Assembly (NCBI GenBank): GCA_038227745.1
Contig: JBBRPS010000602.1
Span: forward strand, 1-6,547
Length of the DNA: 6,547 nt
Direction of reading: 5' to 3'
Origin: DASPXY01 sp038227745
GTDB lineage: Bacteria > Planctomycetota > Planctomycetia > Gemmatales > Gemmataceae
The notes beneath the pieces were generated by a model, which saw nothing but the letters and a program-made list of their open reading frames with translations, searched no databases and had not been told where the DNA came from. The translations under genes were made by a program, and so were the position numbers. Shown here piece after piece: positions 4,902 through 6,547 of this stretch (its first letter is position 1; each line of letters opens with the position of its first letter).

Positions 4902-6530
4902 TCAATCGTGCCGCGCGACCTTTCCCGTCCCGGTCGCGGCGGTCCGCAGCAGGACGAGCGGGCGGGGGTGCGGCCGCAGCGTCAGGTCGGTCGTGCGCAG
5001 CTCCTCGATCAGCTCGCCTGCGCTGAGGTACTCGCGCCACGCGGCGGCGCAGTCGGCCGGCATGATGACGTGAGTGGGGAAGTCCTTGCCCGCCCAGACG
5101 TCGAGGTTCTCCCACTCCAGGAGCGTGTGCAGGGGCCGGCCGACGTGGAACGCGACCGTGTGGGCCTCGGCGCGGAAGAACAGGACGTGACCCGAAGTCC
5201 GCCGCCGCACCTCCTCGGCGAAACGGCGGTCGGGCCGTCCCGGGTCCTGCGCCGGCTCGAGGAATTCCACATAACCCAGCCACCCCGCCGCACAGGCCGC
5301 GGCGGTGAGTCCGAATGCGACGGCGAGGCGCAACGGCGACCGCAGCTCGCGAACCCAGCGTTCCGCGGCGCAGCCGAGCAGCAGGGCGGCCCCGGGGTAC
5401 GCCGGCAGCAGGTAGTCGGCGCGCTTGAAGCGCACACAGGACAGCAGCACCAGAACGGCCACCAGCCACGCAGCGCCGAAACGGGCCTCGGCGTCCTTTC
5501 CGCCGCGCCGCCCCAATGTCCACGCGGCCATCGGCAGCAGCAGGCTCCAGGGGAACAGATCGACGAGCAGGCGCGGCCCGTAGAACCACCACGCGTGCGC
5601 GGCCAGTCCGCCGTCGCCGCCGAACCCGCGGTCGAAGTTGTGGTGCCAGAAGAAGACGCGGAACAATTCGCCGCCCGTCCGCGCGTTGGCCCACAGGTAC
5701 CAGGGGGCCACCAGCGCCAGCACCAGCGGCACACCCCACCACACGCCGAGTCGGTGGGCGTACCGCCGGAGGCCGACGGCCGGATCGGGGCGGTCGAGCA
5801 GCAAGGACAGGGACGCCGCCGCCGCGGGCAGGACGGCGGCGATCGGGCCTTTGAGGAGGAGGCCGGCGGCGACCGCCAGGTAAGCGAGCAGCAGCCAGCG
5901 CCTCGCGCCTCTGCCCTCGCGCCACGAGCAGCGCGCGCGGTAGAAGCCCGCCAGCGCCAGCGCCACCGTCAGTGTCAACGGCATGTCAATGCGCCCGACG
6001 CGCGCCATCCAGGTGAAGTGCAGGCTGGTCGCCAGCACGACGGCACCGACGAGCCCCGCCAGGGGCCGGCCGCGAGCGGCCATGAGCAAATAGACGAGGA
6101 GGACCGTGGCGAGGGCGGCAAGGGCGGCCGGCAGGCGCACCGCCCAGGCATCGACGCGGCCGCCGGTGACGCGGGCGAGGGCGGCGACGAGCCAGTAGTA
6201 CAGGGGCGGCTTCTGCAGCTCGACGCGGCGGTCGAAGAGGCGCGGCAGGCCCCAGTCGCCGCTGTCGAGGAGGCTCTGGGCGTTCTGCGCCGCGCGCGCC
6301 TCGTGACTGCTGGCCAGCTCGCGGTCACCGAGACGGTGGAAGAACAGCAAGCCGCAGAGAGGGAGCAGGATCAACAGGGCAAGTGAGCGGCGGGACTTGC
6401 CCCCGCCGTCCGGGGGGGACGGGGTATCCTCACGACCGAGGGAGGGACCGCCACACAAGCCCGACGCGCCAGCGAGGCAGCCCCTCGCTTGCGCGTCGGG
6501 CTTGTCTGCTGGGCGGTGCCCGGGACACAA
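4902..6530 (-). CDS. ArnT/GT39-type polytopic membrane glycosyltransferase
   Basis: The longest in-window frame gives 542 residues. About eleven hydrophobic segments fall near residues 49-64, 126-150, 157-175, 183-197, 212-226, 230-246, 262-279, 318-338, 352-366, 372-389 and 401-420, followed by a soluble domain to 542. Family landmarks are clear. The first periplasmic loop reads SSHEARAAQNAQ then SGDWGLPRLFDRRVELQKPPLYYWLVA (90-116), matching the DE-x-R...GDW...P...KPPL.YW pattern. RIDMPLT (180-186), LLKGPI (225-230) and FKRADYLLPAYPG (368-380) match later motifs. These enzymes take sugar from a polyprenyl-phosphate donor and attach it outside the cytoplasm. The usual Asp before Glu in the first loop is His here (H76-E77). 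The start is unresolved: residues 1-29 come from the palindromic repeat at 6455-6530, no ATG or GTG occurs in frame before the first helix, and TTG at 6374 would cut into that helix. Treat 6530 as an outer bound. Confidence 0.82.
   Translation of the reverse strand: MCPGHRPADKPDAQARGCLAGASGLCGGPSLGREDTPSPPDGGGKSRRSLALLILLPLCGLLFFHRLGDRELASSHEARAAQNAQSLLDSGDWGLPRLFDRRVELQKPPLYYWLVAALARVTGGRVDAWAVRLPAALAALATVLLVYLLMAARGRPLAGLVGAVVLATSLHFTWMARVGRIDMPLTLTVALALAGFYRARCSWREGRGARRWLLLAYLAVAAGLLLKGPIAAVLPAAAASLSLLLDRPDPAVGLRRYAHRLGVWWGVPLVLALVAPWYLWANARTGGELFRVFFWHHNFDRGFGGDGGLAAHAWWFYGPRLLVDLFPWSLLLPMAAWTLGRRGGKDAEARFGAAWLVAVLVLLSCVRFKRADYLLPAYPGAALLLGCAAERWVRELRSPLRLAVAFGLTAAACAAGWLGYVEFLEPAQDPGRPDRRFAEEVRRRTSGHVLFFRAEAHTVAFHVGRPLHTLLEWENLDVWAGKDFPTHVIMPADCAAAWREYLSAGELIEELRTTDLTLRPHPRPLVLLRTAATGTGKVARHD
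6400..6416. repeat. C5G/CG5 hairpin near the start of the GT39-like gene
   Basis: CCCCCG (6400-6405) and CGGGGG (6411-6416) pair around a 5-nt loop. The stem matches the one at 4837-4854 on the other side of the same gene. It lies next to a run of seven G (6412-6418). If translated it would encode the Pro/Gly-rich stretch just before the first membrane helix, which looks more like leader than protein. Confidence 0.4.
6455..6505. repeat. Near-perfect 23-bp inverted repeat with 5-nt loop
   Basis: The left arm 6455-6477 (begins ACAAGCCCGACGCG) is the reverse complement of 6483-6505 except at one base, C6470 opposite T6490. The loop is CAGCC. The arms lack the nested triplet hairpin seen in the repeats at 1336-1416 and 3891-3963, so this is a different repeat class. 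It lies just upstream of the GT39-like gene. Confidence 0.85.
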
Positions 6531-6547
6531 GCCCGACGCGCAAGCGA
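6527..6547. repeat. Third, truncated copy of the right-edge repeat arm
   Basis: These 21 bases repeat the 6455 arm in direct orientation, 72 nt further on, and run off the window. They match the reverse complement of the intact right arm (6483-6505) exactly and differ from the 6455 arm at one base. A second palindromic unit probably continues outside the window, making this a small array. Confidence 0.8.

Noticed and set aside
4810..5925. A 371-codon minus-strand frame overlapping the GT39-like gene
   Set aside because: It is a shifted frame of the membrane glycosyltransferase, dominated by Arg/Ala/Pro/Gly, without membrane segments or motifs.

Overview
The window is very GC-rich bacterial chromosome, roughly 70% G+C by eye, with strong GC bias at third codon positions and many long spurious antisense reading frames. 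The gene mix, together with several kinds of palindromic intergenic repeat, suggests a planctomycete, possibly of the Gemmataceae. That assignment is inference from general character; there is no rRNA or marker gene to confirm it. I see no tRNA, rRNA, CRISPR array, transposase or phage gene.

Layout: two genes lie on the plus strand, a cytosolic von Willebrand factor A (vWA) protein (111-1301) and a small secreted NTF2-like protein (1436-1888). They converge, across a 33-base gap, on four minus-strand genes. In the minus-strand direction of transcription these are an ArnT/GT39-type integral membrane glycosyltransferase (4902 to about 6374-6530), a DPM1-like family 2 glycosyltransferase (3964-4809), a DUF1444/YtpQ-like protein (2810-3742) and a class I SAM-dependent methyltransferase (1922-2743).

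The two glycosyltransferases form the clearest functional pair. By family precedent the GT2 enzyme would load a sugar onto a polyprenyl phosphate, and the GT39-like membrane enzyme would use that lipid-linked sugar as donor for an extracytoplasmic acceptor. The DUF1444 protein has its own good ribosome binding site and a candidate promoter, so it and the methyltransferase may be a separate two-gene unit.

The most notable non-coding signal is a pair of perfect inverted repeats, 1336-1416 and 3891-3963. Their stem sequences differ but their build is the same: an outer 8-nt flank, a nested hairpin closed by a GGA/TCC triplet, and a central spacer of exactly 15 nt. They look like two members of one REP/BIME-like family of palindromic elements. 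A different, tandemly repeated palindrome occupies the right edge (6455-6547), and short C-rich hairpins recur in other gaps. I did not find a clear new multigene system; the repeat architecture is the best lead.
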